Assembly (NCBI GenBank): GCA_002710135.1
Contig: PAOY01000019.1
Coordinates: 1 to 35,014 of the forward strand
DNA: 35,014 nt
Reading direction: 5' to 3'
Source: Dehalococcoidia bacterium
GTDB taxonomy: Bacteria; Chloroflexota; Dehalococcoidia; Lucifugimonadales; Lucifugimonadaceae
A program made the position numbers and the translations under genes. The notes below the pieces were generated by a model that was not told where the DNA came from, made no database searches, and was given only the letters and a program-made list of their open reading frames with translations. Numbering within the stretch: position 1 is the first letter of the stretch; each line of letters begins with the position of its first letter. Positions 15,794-23,982 of the stretch are shown here, piece after piece.

Positions 15794-17782
15794 TTATTTT
15801 AAAATTAAATTTGTTTTTTCAATTATTCTATCACTTGAAAATCCAAAAGAATTAATTAATTCTTTACCTGGAGCAGAAGCTCCAAAAGATTCAATGGAAA
15901 TAATATTTTCATTATTTTTTGTATATTTTTGCCATCCAAGACCAACTCCAGCTTCAACTGAAATTATTTTTGAAGTCTGATCTGGAATTATTTTTTTCCT
16001 GTATTCTTCAGTTTGACTATCAAATATATCCCAGCAGGGCATAGATACAACTCTTACTTTATGATTTTTACTTAATTCTTTTGCAGCAACAATAGTCTCT
16101 GCAACTTCAGAACCTGTAGATAAGAAAACTATTTCTGGGTTGTCTTTTGTATTTTCGTAACAAATATAAGCCCCTTTGGAAAAATCTTCTTTTGTGATTT
16201 TGAAGTTGCTCAAAGATTCTAAGTCTGGCAATGCTTGTCTTGAAAGAATTAAAGCAGAAGGTTTATTTTTGGTATTAATTGCAGCTTGCCATGCAAGAAA
16301 AGTTTCTTTTTTATCAGCTGGTCTGAATACATTTAAGTTAGGAATAGATCTCAAGCTCATAAGTTGAGAAATAGGTTGATGAGTAGGGCCATCTTCTCCT
16401 AAGCCAATAGAGTCGTGTGTAAATATCCAAATGCTATTTAAGTTAGATAAAGCGCTTAATCTTACAGCACCTCTCATATAGTCTGAAAAGACTAGAAACG
16501 TTCCTCCAAATATCCTGTAATTTCCGTGTGCAGAAATTCCATTCATTATTCCACCCATCCCATGCTCTCTAACTCCAAATTTTATATTTCGACCATGAGG
16601 TTTTATTTTTGAAAAATTATCTGAACCTTTGATTTCAGTATTAGTTGAACCAGTTAAGTCGGCAGATCCTCCTATTAAATTTGGGATATAGTCTTTAATA
16701 ATATTTATAGCATTCCCGGAAGATGCTCTTGTGGCTTCAGGATCATTTGATTTACTAATAGAATCTAATAATTTATGATCCCAGTCAGCGTCTATTTCTC
16801 CATTTAATATTTTTTCTATTTCTATATATAAATCAGGGTTCTTTAATTTGAAATTTTCATATTCCGTATTCCAGCTAGATTCTAATTTTTGTCCATTTTC
16901 TACTGATTCTCTCATGTGTGAAATAACATCTTCAGGTATTTCAAATTCTGAATATTCCCAGTTAAGGTTTTTTCTTGTAAGTATCGTTTCTTCTTCACCA
17001 AGGGGTTCCCCATGAGCAGACTCTTTTCCTGATTTATTTGGAGATCCATAGCCTATTGTGGTATTAGCGATAATAAGGGTTGGTTTGTCTAAATTACTTT
17101 TTGCTTTATTTATTGTGCTTTCCAATTCTTTGGTACTTAACCCATCTACATCTTCAAAAACTTCCCATCCATAAGATCTAAATCTATCACCTACGTTTTC
17201 AGTAAATGCAAGATCATTACTTCCATCTATAGAGATATTGTTTGAATCATAAATATAAATAATTTTTCCTAACCCCAATGTACCTGCCAATGAGGCAGCT
17301 TCAGATGCGATCCCTTCTTGTAAGTCCCCATCACCTACTATTCCAAATATATAATGATCAATTATTTCTTTGTACTTAGATGACAACATTTTTTCTGAAA
17401 TAGCCATCCCTACACCATTTGCAAAACCTTGACCTAAAGGACCAGTTGTTACTTCAATTCCTAAATTTAGATCTCTTTCTGGATGACCTGGAGTTTTTGA
17501 ACCAAATTGACGAAATTTTTTGAGATCATCTAATTCAAAATCATATCCAGTCAGATATAAGACGGAATACAATAAGGCTGAGGCATGACCTATGGATAAA
17601 ATAAACCTATCTCTATTATGAAATTTTGGGTTATTTGGATTATGTCTCATTATTTTTTTAAACAACGTATAAGCTATAGGAGCTGCTCCCATCGGCGCTC
17701 CGGGGTGCCCTGAATTTGCACTATTTACTTGATCTATGGAAAGAAATCTAAGGGCGTTTATGGATTTTTCTTCTATATTCAT
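15794..17782 (-). CDS. tkt: Transketolase
   Basis: 662 residues, full family length. The N-terminal ThDP domain has SGHPGAPMGAAP and the cofactor motif GDGDLQEG through YDSNNISIDG. The middle pyrimidine domain has GGSADLTGST, FGVREHGMGG (cofactor-activating Glu) and HDSIGLGEDGPTHQP. A C-terminal domain follows. It transfers two-carbon ketol units between pentose and other sugar phosphates. It lies 2 bp after the SMP-30 gene and 4 bp before rpiB. The start is ATG, with the N-terminus INALRFLSIDQVNSANSGHP matching the family. Confidence 0.96.
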   Translation of the reverse strand: MNIEEKSINALRFLSIDQVNSANSGHPGAPMGAAPIAYTLFKKIMRHNPNNPKFHNRDRFILSIGHASALLYSVLYLTGYDFELDDLKKFRQFGSKTPGHPERDLNLGIEVTTGPLGQGFANGVGMAISEKMLSSKYKEIIDHYIFGIVGDGDLQEGIASEAASLAGTLGLGKIIYIYDSNNISIDGSNDLAFTENVGDRFRSYGWEVFEDVDGLSTKELESTINKAKSNLDKPTLIIANTTIGYGSPNKSGKESAHGEPLGEEETILTRKNLNWEYSEFEIPEDVISHMRESVENGQKLESSWNTEYENFKLKNPDLYIEIEKILNGEIDADWDHKLLDSISKSNDPEATRASSGNAINIIKDYIPNLIGGSADLTGSTNTEIKGSDNFSKIKPHGRNIKFGVREHGMGGIMNGISAHGNYRIFGGTFLVFSDYMRGAVRLSALSNLNSIWIFTHDSIGLGEDGPTHQPISQLMSLRSIPNLNVFRPADKKETFLAWQAAINTKNKPSALILSRQALPDLESLSNFKITKEDFSKGAYICYENTKDNPEIVFLSTGSEVAETIVAAKELSKNHKVRVVSMPCWDIFDSQTEEYRKKIIPDQTSKIISVEAGVGLGWQKYTKNNENIISIESFGASAPGKELINSFGFSSDRIIEKTNLILK

Positions 17783-17784
17783 AA

Positions 17785-18705
17785 TTAATTTACTTTATCA
17801 CCTTTTGTTTGCATTTTTATTTTATACAATGATTTATCTGAGGCGATAAATAATTGATCAAAGCTTTCTCCACCAAAGCATAAATTAGCAGTTCTTTGCT
17901 CAGGTATATGTATTTTTGCTATCAATTTTCCTTTTGGAGAAAAAATTTGTACACCATCCCAAGCTGATGAAAAAAGATTCCCGTTCTCGTCTACTTTGAT
18001 TCCATCTGGTTTTCCCGGTCTAGGAGTTGCAAAAACTCTTTTATTTTTAATTGAATTATCTACAACATCATAAGCAAATATATTTCCTGTTGCTCCTGTA
18101 TCTGTTATGTATACAACTTTTTCATCTGGAGAAAAGGCAATTCCATTAGGGGCATCTATTTCAGAAGTAAGTAATTTTACAGATTTGTTTTTATCAACTA
18201 TGTAAACGCCGTTATATATTGTTTCAGATCTAGACTCATAACCTTCATGATTGCTCATTATTCCATACTGAGGATCTGTGAACCAAATTGTCCCGTCAGA
18301 TTTACACACAAGATCATTTGGAGAATTAAATCTTTTTCCCTCTACTTTATTGGTAATAATATCCACATTTCCTGATTGATCTGTTATGCTAACAGCTCTA
18401 CGCCCATGTTCTGCAGTTATCATAAAACCATCTAAATCAACAGCATTTCCATTTGAAAAATTCGAAGGATATCTAAAAGTGCCAGTTTTTTCATTTTTTA
18501 AGTCATAAAAAAGCATTCTATTATTTGGAATGTCTGACCATACAACTATATTTTTTTCTTTCAAGTAAACTGGACCTTCAGCCCATTCACATCCTTCAAA
18601 AATTTTTGTTATGTTTTTATCATTTGAGAATAATGAATGAGAATTTTCATCGAATATTTCTACTTCATTTTTAAGCTCTTTAGAGTCTCTAACTATTTTT
18701 ACCAT
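17785..18705 (-). CDS. SMP-30/gluconolactonase-family lactonase
   Basis: A 306-residue six-bladed beta-propeller of the SMP-30/Gnl/LRE family. CEWAEGPVYL carries the family's metal-ligand Glu. SNGNAVDLDG, FNSPNDLVCK, DAPNGIAFSPDE and GKPDGIKVDENG supply the Asn and Asp positions of the blade-facing divalent metal site. Such enzymes hydrolyse sugar lactones such as gluconolactone to the acid. There is no signal peptide, so it is cytoplasmic. It sits between the AAA+ gene (no gap) and tkt (2 bp). A 6-phosphogluconolactonase role is tempting in a pentose phosphate operon, but the sequence does not prove it, and zwf and gnd are not in the window. Confidence 0.87.
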   Translation of the reverse strand: MVKIVRDSKELKNEVEIFDENSHSLFSNDKNITKIFEGCEWAEGPVYLKEKNIVVWSDIPNNRMLFYDLKNEKTGTFRYPSNFSNGNAVDLDGFMITAEHGRRAVSITDQSGNVDIITNKVEGKRFNSPNDLVCKSDGTIWFTDPQYGIMSNHEGYESRSETIYNGVYIVDKNKSVKLLTSEIDAPNGIAFSPDEKVVYITDTGATGNIFAYDVVDNSIKNKRVFATPRPGKPDGIKVDENGNLFSSAWDGVQIFSPKGKLIAKIHIPEQRTANLCFGGESFDQLFIASDKSLYKIKMQTKGDKVN

Positions 18706-20064
18706 TTATTTTTTTTTCGTTATTCTTTTTTTTCTTATATCAGAAGAAACTAATGATATCTGCTCAACTAAGTTTTTATTAGATAGTCTTGAACATATTT
18801 TTTCTGTAAAAATTGAATCTGAAGACAATGGTTCATTATTAGAATTATAAGATTTAATTTTTTCATGACTTATGCTTGAATTAATAACGGTATATTTAAG
18901 GTTGTCTTGTCTATAAGCAATAAGGTTATAAATAATCTCATCGGACCATTTTGTGTTGTTATGTCCCCATAGATCATCTAAAAAAAGATAATCTACATCT
19001 TTACATAAATCATAAATAAATCCTTTGCCTTGATTAGATCTTACATAATCTCTTACTTTATCAATAAGTTCAGAGGATGATATATAAAATAAATTTGAAC
19101 TCTTTTTATTAATTTCGTTTGCTATTGCTGCAGTTAGATAACTTTTACCAGAACCTGTCCCACCATGAATAAATAACCATGAAGGATTTTCGCTTTCAAC
19201 AAACTCTTTTGATTTCAACAAAGCCATTTCAATCGAATCAAAAGTTATCTTTTCTTCTTGTGATAATTCTTTATTTGGTTTCCTAGCTAATTTTCTTAAT
19301 TTTGAATTTTCAAAAACTTTAGGAATTCCATTGCCTTTATGATTATTTTCTTTTGAATCTAAATGAATAGTCTGAACTAGATTTGGATCTGTAAATCTTG
19401 CTTGAGATCTGTCATCAAAATCTAAAATATTTTTATTTATAACTATTACAGTTGGTAATTTTCTTGTATATCTATAAGTGAACAGATGATCCATTTTTTC
19501 TTCAATCCATTCTGAGTATTTTTGATTTCCATAGTCATCAATAATTAAGAAAGGGTAATTAATTAATTCATTAAAAGTATTTTCACTTGAATCGGAATTT
19601 GAGTTGGTTATTATATCTATAAATTCTTGTGTTGATTTGTAAATTACAATGTTGTCATTGTTAATGCAATTAATTGCAATCCCCACTGCTAGGTGGGTTT
19701 TGCCTGTTCCAGGCTCTCCGCTTATAACTAGCCATCCCATTGGATTTTTTGAATAATCGTCAGCTTTTCTTAAGCTCTCTCTTAAGTTTTTTGGGTCAGC
19801 TTTACCAATCTTACCGTCAATTTTGAACTTTTTTAGGTCATATTCAAGTAATTGATTGACGCCTGCAAAACTTAATTTTATTTTATTTTCCAAATCATCT
19901 GATTTGCCTTTTTGGCATGAGCAAGGAACAGTTTCTTTATTAACAATTATCCATCTTGCAGAATTACAAATTTCGCATTCAATATAATCAGATTCATTTT
20001 CAAATTCTTCAAAATAATTTGAACTGAATTTTCTATTATTTAAAATTTCCTTGAGGCTTTCCAA
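18706..20064 (-). CDS. Two-domain DnaC/IstB-like AAA+ ATPase, putative helicase loader
   Basis: 452 residues. An N-terminal putative zinc module (CEIC then CSC, residues 32-50) is followed by two AAA+ modules of the DnaC/DnaI type. Module 1 has Walker A GEPGTGKTH and Walker B LIIDDYG. Module 2 has Walker A GGTGSGKSY and Walker B LFLDDLWG, with an arginine-finger-like ICSRLSN near the end. Known DnaC and DnaI loaders have one such module. It starts at TTG 2 bp after dnaB and abuts the SMP-30 gene, so a role in loading or remodelling DnaB is the natural inference. IstB of IS21 is related, but no transposase is near. The gene ends in a run of nine A bases. Confidence 0.8.
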   Translation of the reverse strand: MESLKEILNNRKFSSNYFEEFENESDYIECEICNSARWIIVNKETVPCSCQKGKSDDLENKIKLSFAGVNQLLEYDLKKFKIDGKIGKADPKNLRESLRKADDYSKNPMGWLVISGEPGTGKTHLAVGIAINCINNDNIVIYKSTQEFIDIITNSNSDSSENTFNELINYPFLIIDDYGNQKYSEWIEEKMDHLFTYRYTRKLPTVIVINKNILDFDDRSQARFTDPNLVQTIHLDSKENNHKGNGIPKVFENSKLRKLARKPNKELSQEEKITFDSIEMALLKSKEFVESENPSWLFIHGGTGSGKSYLTAAIANEINKKSSNLFYISSSELIDKVRDYVRSNQGKGFIYDLCKDVDYLFLDDLWGHNNTKWSDEIIYNLIAYRQDNLKYTVINSSISHEKIKSYNSNNEPLSSDSIFTEKICSRLSNKNLVEQISLVSSDIRKKRITKKK

Positions 20065-20066
20065 AA

Positions 20067-21452
20067 TTAATTCTCTTGTGTTGATAATTGATTGTTTCTA
20101 ACTGAATCAATAGACACAAATCTACCAATAGAATCATCTACTGCCAAAGGTACAGTGTCTGTAGGCCCATTTCTATGTTTTGCAACAATTATTTCAGCTT
20201 GACCTTCTGGATATGGAATCCCAGGATTATTTTTTATCCAATCTTCTTTAGTCACAAATTTTTCTTCTCGGTGAATGAACATTACAACGTCTGCATCTTG
20301 CTCAATAGATCCTGATTCTCTTAAGTCTGATAACAAAGGTCTATGAGATTGTCTGTGCTCAATTGCTCTTGAAAGTTGAGATATAGCTAAAACAGGGACT
20401 TTTAAGTCTCTAGCCATAGCTTTTACTTGTCTAGAAATTTCTGAAACTTCTTGTGCTCTGTTAGTTTCTCTAGATCCTTTATTATTACTAAGTAGTTGCA
20501 TATAGTCTAAGATGATAAAATCTAAGCCATATTCAAGCTGCAATCTTCTAGCCTTTCCTCTCATTTCAGCAACGCTTTGTATAGGAGAATCATCTATAAA
20601 TATAGATAAGTCTGAAAGTTTACCAATTGCATCAATTAATCTATTCTCTTGAGATGTACTTAATCTCATCATTCTCAAGGAATGCATATTTATTCTAGCC
20701 TGAGTAGCCAACATTCTTGTAGCGATTTGCTCTCTTCCCATTTCCAGAGAATATATTGCAACTTTATGATCATTCATAGCTGAGTTTATTGCTAAGTTTA
20801 ATGCAAACATAGATTTACCGACTGAAGGTCTTGCTGCAAGCACTAGCATATCTGATCTTTGTAGCCCTCCTAAAAGTTCGTCAAGCATTTTGAACCCAGA
20901 TCCTATGGGTGCATTTTCTCCATCATTTATTTCACTAGAAGAGGTTTCAAGAAAGGGTGTTAATGTTTCTCTTAATGGGACAAAGTCTCTACTTGGTTGG
21001 TCATTTCTAATGCCATAAATAATATCTTCAGCCTTTGATAAAGATGTCTCTACATCAGGGTCATTTTCAAATCCAATGTCTGAAATATTTTCAGCAGCAT
21101 TGATAAGTGTTCGCATTGTAGCTGTTCTTCTGACTAGATTTGCATAATGCTTTATGTGGATAGAGGTTGGAACGACATCTACTACCTTTGCAAGATAAGC
21201 TCTACCTCCAACTTCTTCTAGCTTTTCTTGTGTTTCAAGCTCATGAGCTATAGTTATTTGATTGATAGGCTCTTGACGATTAAAAAGGTCTCTAGCAATC
21301 TCAAAAATGACTTTATTAGGCTCTAAATAAAAATGCTCAGGTTCTAAAAAAGATGCTATTTTAGTAAAAGACATCCCGTCTAGTAGTAAAGAACCAATTA
21401 CTGATTCTTCAGCAGATATATCATGTGGGAAAAGTTTGTCAGATAACACCAT
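20067..21452 (-). CDS. dnaB: Replicative DNA helicase DnaB
   Basis: 461 residues, standard length. The N-terminal domain begins PHDISAEESVIGSLLLD. The RecA-like motor has Walker A ARPSVGKSMFALNLA, AIYSLEMGREQIATRM, Walker B DFIILDYMQLL, and SDLRESGSIEQDADVV with the conserved Arg and Gln contacts. It unwinds DNA as a hexamer at the replication fork. It follows rplI by 18 bp, a common rplI-dnaB arrangement, and is followed by the two-module AAA+ gene. No intein is present. Confidence 0.97.
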   Translation of the reverse strand: MVLSDKLFPHDISAEESVIGSLLLDGMSFTKIASFLEPEHFYLEPNKVIFEIARDLFNRQEPINQITIAHELETQEKLEEVGGRAYLAKVVDVVPTSIHIKHYANLVRRTATMRTLINAAENISDIGFENDPDVETSLSKAEDIIYGIRNDQPSRDFVPLRETLTPFLETSSSEINDGENAPIGSGFKMLDELLGGLQRSDMLVLAARPSVGKSMFALNLAINSAMNDHKVAIYSLEMGREQIATRMLATQARINMHSLRMMRLSTSQENRLIDAIGKLSDLSIFIDDSPIQSVAEMRGKARRLQLEYGLDFIILDYMQLLSNNKGSRETNRAQEVSEISRQVKAMARDLKVPVLAISQLSRAIEHRQSHRPLLSDLRESGSIEQDADVVMFIHREEKFVTKEDWIKNNPGIPYPEGQAEIIVAKHRNGPTDTVPLAVDDSIGRFVSIDSVRNNQLSTQEN

Positions 21453-21470
21453 TAATAATCCAAAATTTTT

Positions 21471-22091
21471 CTAATTATTTGAATTATTATCTCCATTTTC
21501 TTCATTTTCAGAAGTAGTTTTTTGAGTGTTTTCTTCGTTATTAGAAATTTCTTCAGAAATTTCTTCAGAATTAGCTTCTTTTTCTTCTAATTTCTTTAGT
21601 TTAGCTTGCTCTATTTTATGCTCTTCCATCACCTTTACAGATTCTTCATCTGGAATAACATTCAGTGTTAGGTTTAATGTAACCTCTTCAACAAATTTTG
21701 CAAAAACTTTAAATTTACCTATTACTCGTATTGGCTCGGTGATATTGAAAAACCTTCTGTTCATAGCTCTTCCAGTTTTTGCTTCTAGAGCTTCAGCAAC
21801 TATTGTAGGTGTGATCGATCCGTATAATCTACCAGTAGGACCTGTTCTTACCTCAAGGTCTAATTCAACATCTTTAAGACTATCTGCAACAACTTGCCAA
21901 TCTTTTGTTTCTTGAATTCTTCTTTCTTCAGCTTCAGCTCTAAGTTTTGTAGCTCTTTGAAGAGCTTCTTCTGTAGCTAGTACAGCTACTCCTTGAGGAA
22001 TAAGAAAATTCCTAGCAAATCCAGGTTTTACGTTCTTAACATCTCCTGCTCTTGCTGTAGGCAATAAATCTTTCAAAAATAATATGTCCAT
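21471..22091 (-). CDS. rplI: 50S ribosomal protein L9 with acidic C-terminal extension
   Basis: 206 residues, against about 150 for most L9 proteins. The N-domain has MDILFLKDLLPTARAGD and the signature VKPGFARNFLIPQG that binds 23S rRNA. The central helix and the C-domain (TGRLYGSITPT) follow. Beyond about residue 160 comes a low-complexity tail rich in Glu, Asn, Ser and Thr. The start is fixed by the family N-terminus; the nearest AGGAG site is unusually far, about 13 nt upstream. It is the first gene of the ten-gene run and is divergent from the acyl-CoA synthetase gene. Confidence 0.95.
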   Translation of the reverse strand: MDILFLKDLLPTARAGDVKNVKPGFARNFLIPQGVAVLATEEALQRATKLRAEAEERRIQETKDWQVVADSLKDVELDLEVRTGPTGRLYGSITPTIVAEALEAKTGRAMNRRFFNITEPIRVIGKFKVFAKFVEEVTLNLTLNVIPDEESVKVMEEHKIEQAKLKKLEEKEANSEEISEEISNNEENTQKTTSENEENGDNNSNN

Positions 22092-22133
22092 TTTTTAGTT
22101 CGTGCTCCTGTAAAAATAATTCTGATTTATACA

Positions 22134-22150
22134 ATTCTAATTTATAGAAT
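22134..22150. promoter_or_regulatory. Small inverted repeat between rplI and the acyl-CoA synthetase gene
   Basis: The 6-bp arms ATTCTA and TAGAAT are separated by 5 nt, in the middle of the 113-bp divergent promoter region and about 24 bp upstream of the candidate -10 of the rightward gene. It could be an operator for a dimeric regulator. In DNA this AT-rich a 6-bp dyad may easily be chance. Confidence 0.25.
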
Positions 22151-22173
22151 CATATTTTTTTTATGCTAGTATC

Positions 22174-22179
22174 TATAAT
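22174..22179 (+). promoter_or_regulatory. Candidate -10 box for the acyl-CoA synthetase operon
   Basis: TATAAT lies 25 nt before the ATG and is followed by a GGAG ribosome site close to the start, a sensible short leader. No good -35 box is present at 17 nt, so activator dependence or chance are both possible. Confidence 0.4.
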
Positions 22180-22204
22180 CATAACAAAAAAGATGGAGTA
22201 AAAT

Positions 22205-23962
22205 ATGCAATTTGATGAAATTATCAAAGATACTAATTTTTCAGATGCTAATAAACCGAACCTTTTGGACTACTCTAAGCAATATAATGATTTTGATTGG
22301 AATCGTGATGCTTATTCAAAATTAGAGTGGCTTCCAGATGGAGGTTTAAATAATGCTTATGAATGTGTTGATAAACACGTGAAGAATGGCTATGGAGATA
22401 ATTTAGCTATGATTTGGTTAGGCAAAAATGGAGAAGAAGAAAAATATTCTTACACTGATTTCAAAAATGAATCTGATAAATTTGGCCAAGTTATGTTAGA
22501 TTTAGGAATGCAAAAAGGTGATAGAGTATTCATATTTATGGATAGGCTACCTGAATTATATTTTGCTGCTATGGGAATCCTTAAAGCTGGTGGAGTTATA
22601 GCTCCTTTATTTTCAGCATTTGGGCCAGATCCAGTCAAGGATCGAATGCTTGATGCTGGAGCTACATACTTAGTAACATCTCCAGATTTGAGAAAAAAAA
22701 TATCACCAATTTTGAAAGATATAAAAACTCTTAAAAATGTAATTGTAGTAAATAAAGACAATAGATTTAAAGATCCTTTGGATGATGGAGATCTTGATTA
22801 CAATGATTTAATGTCTAATATAGAACCTGAAAAATTCAAAATGGTTAATACATCGCAATATGATTTTTCTATAATGCACTATACATCAGGCTCAACAGGA
22901 AAACCTAAAGGTGTTTTACATAGACATCAAGCGGTAGTTCAACAAATGCTAACAGGTCATTGGGCTCTAGAATTAAGTCACGGAGATATTTATTTTTGTA
23001 CAGCGGATCCTGGGTGGGTAACAGGTACTTCTTATGGAATGATTGCGCCATGGACAAATGGAGTGACTCAGATAATATATGAAGGTGGATTTGGAGCTGC
23101 AAAATGGTATGAGATTATTGAAAAATATAAAGTTGATATTTGGTATACTGCTCCAACTGCAATAAGGTTATTAATGAGAGCAGGAGATGATGTAGTAAAA
23201 AAATATAATTTGACTTCTATGAGGTTTATTGGCTCCGTGGGAGAACCACTTAATCCAGAGGCAGTAGTATGGGGAGAAAGAAACTATAAACTTCCTATTC
23301 ATGATAATTGGTGGCAAACTGAAACAGGTGCTATTATGTGTGCTAATTATCCATCAGAAAATATTAAGCCTGGATCTATGGGGCAACCTTTTCCTGGGAT
23401 TACAATGGGTATTCTTGATGATGAGTATAATGAACTACCTGCAGATGAAAGTGGAATACTTGCTGTTAGACCGGGATGGCCATCTCAAATGTTTGCATAT
23501 TGGAAACAGGATGAAATGTATAATTCTAGATTTAAAAAAGGATGGTATATTACTGGAGATCAAGCTGCTAGAGATAAGGATGGTTACTTCTGGTTTCAAG
23601 GTAGGGCAGATGATGTTATAAATACAGCAGGGCATTTGGTAGGCCCATTCGAAGTAGAAAGTGCTTTGATTGAGCATCCTGCAGTAGCTGAAGCTGGAGT
23701 TATTGGAAAACCTGATCCTATTGCTATGGAAATAGTAAAAGCTTTCGTTACATTAAATCCTGGCTATGATCAAACTCCTGATCTTAGGAAAGAACTTATT
23801 AGGTTCTCTAGAGAAAAGCTCTCTGCAGGCGTTGCACCACGTGAGATTGATTTTCTTGAAACTATGCCTAAAACAAGATCTGGAAAAATAATGAGAAGAT
23901 TGCTAAAAGCCAGAGAATTAGGTGAACCTGAAGGTGACATTTCAACATTAGAAGATGATTAA
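22205..23962 (+). CDS. AMP-forming acetyl/acyl-CoA synthetase
   Basis: A 585-residue ANL-superfamily ligase close in pattern to the Bacillus AcsA type. HYTSGSTGKPKGV is the ATP-binding P-loop. ADPGWVTGTSYGM includes the acyl-pocket Trp of acetyl/propionyl-CoA synthetases. NWWQTETGA is the A5 motif, WYITGDQAARD is A7, FQGRADDVI is A8, and PKTRSGKIMRR holds the A10 catalytic Lys. It activates acetate or a similar small acid to the CoA thioester with ATP. The A8 loop reads NTAGHLVGPFEV where many members have a G-Y/H-R-I/L-G sequence, so an Arg is missing. The start has GGAG 7 nt upstream. It leads a rightward operon with a PLP enzyme and a dehydrogenase. Confidence 0.9.
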   Translation: MQFDEIIKDTNFSDANKPNLLDYSKQYNDFDWNRDAYSKLEWLPDGGLNNAYECVDKHVKNGYGDNLAMIWLGKNGEEEKYSYTDFKNESDKFGQVMLDLGMQKGDRVFIFMDRLPELYFAAMGILKAGGVIAPLFSAFGPDPVKDRMLDAGATYLVTSPDLRKKISPILKDIKTLKNVIVVNKDNRFKDPLDDGDLDYNDLMSNIEPEKFKMVNTSQYDFSIMHYTSGSTGKPKGVLHRHQAVVQQMLTGHWALELSHGDIYFCTADPGWVTGTSYGMIAPWTNGVTQIIYEGGFGAAKWYEIIEKYKVDIWYTAPTAIRLLMRAGDDVVKKYNLTSMRFIGSVGEPLNPEAVVWGERNYKLPIHDNWWQTETGAIMCANYPSENIKPGSMGQPFPGITMGILDDEYNELPADESGILAVRPGWPSQMFAYWKQDEMYNSRFKKGWYITGDQAARDKDGYFWFQGRADDVINTAGHLVGPFEVESALIEHPAVAEAGVIGKPDPIAMEIVKAFVTLNPGYDQTPDLRKELIRFSREKLSAGVAPREIDFLETMPKTRSGKIMRRLLKARELGEPEGDISTLEDD

Positions 23963-23982
23963 ACTTTTTGAAAGGATTACAA

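Noticed and set aside
18706-18730. Frameshift at the poly-A run ending the AAA+ gene
   Set aside because: The run falls in the last codons after the full AAA+ module, and the stop abuts the next start exactly, in keeping with the local spacing style.
18706-20064. IstB-like ATPase as part of an IS21 insertion sequence
   Set aside because: No IstA transposase, terminal inverted repeats or target duplication are visible, and the gene is tightly packed between dnaB and a lactonase gene.
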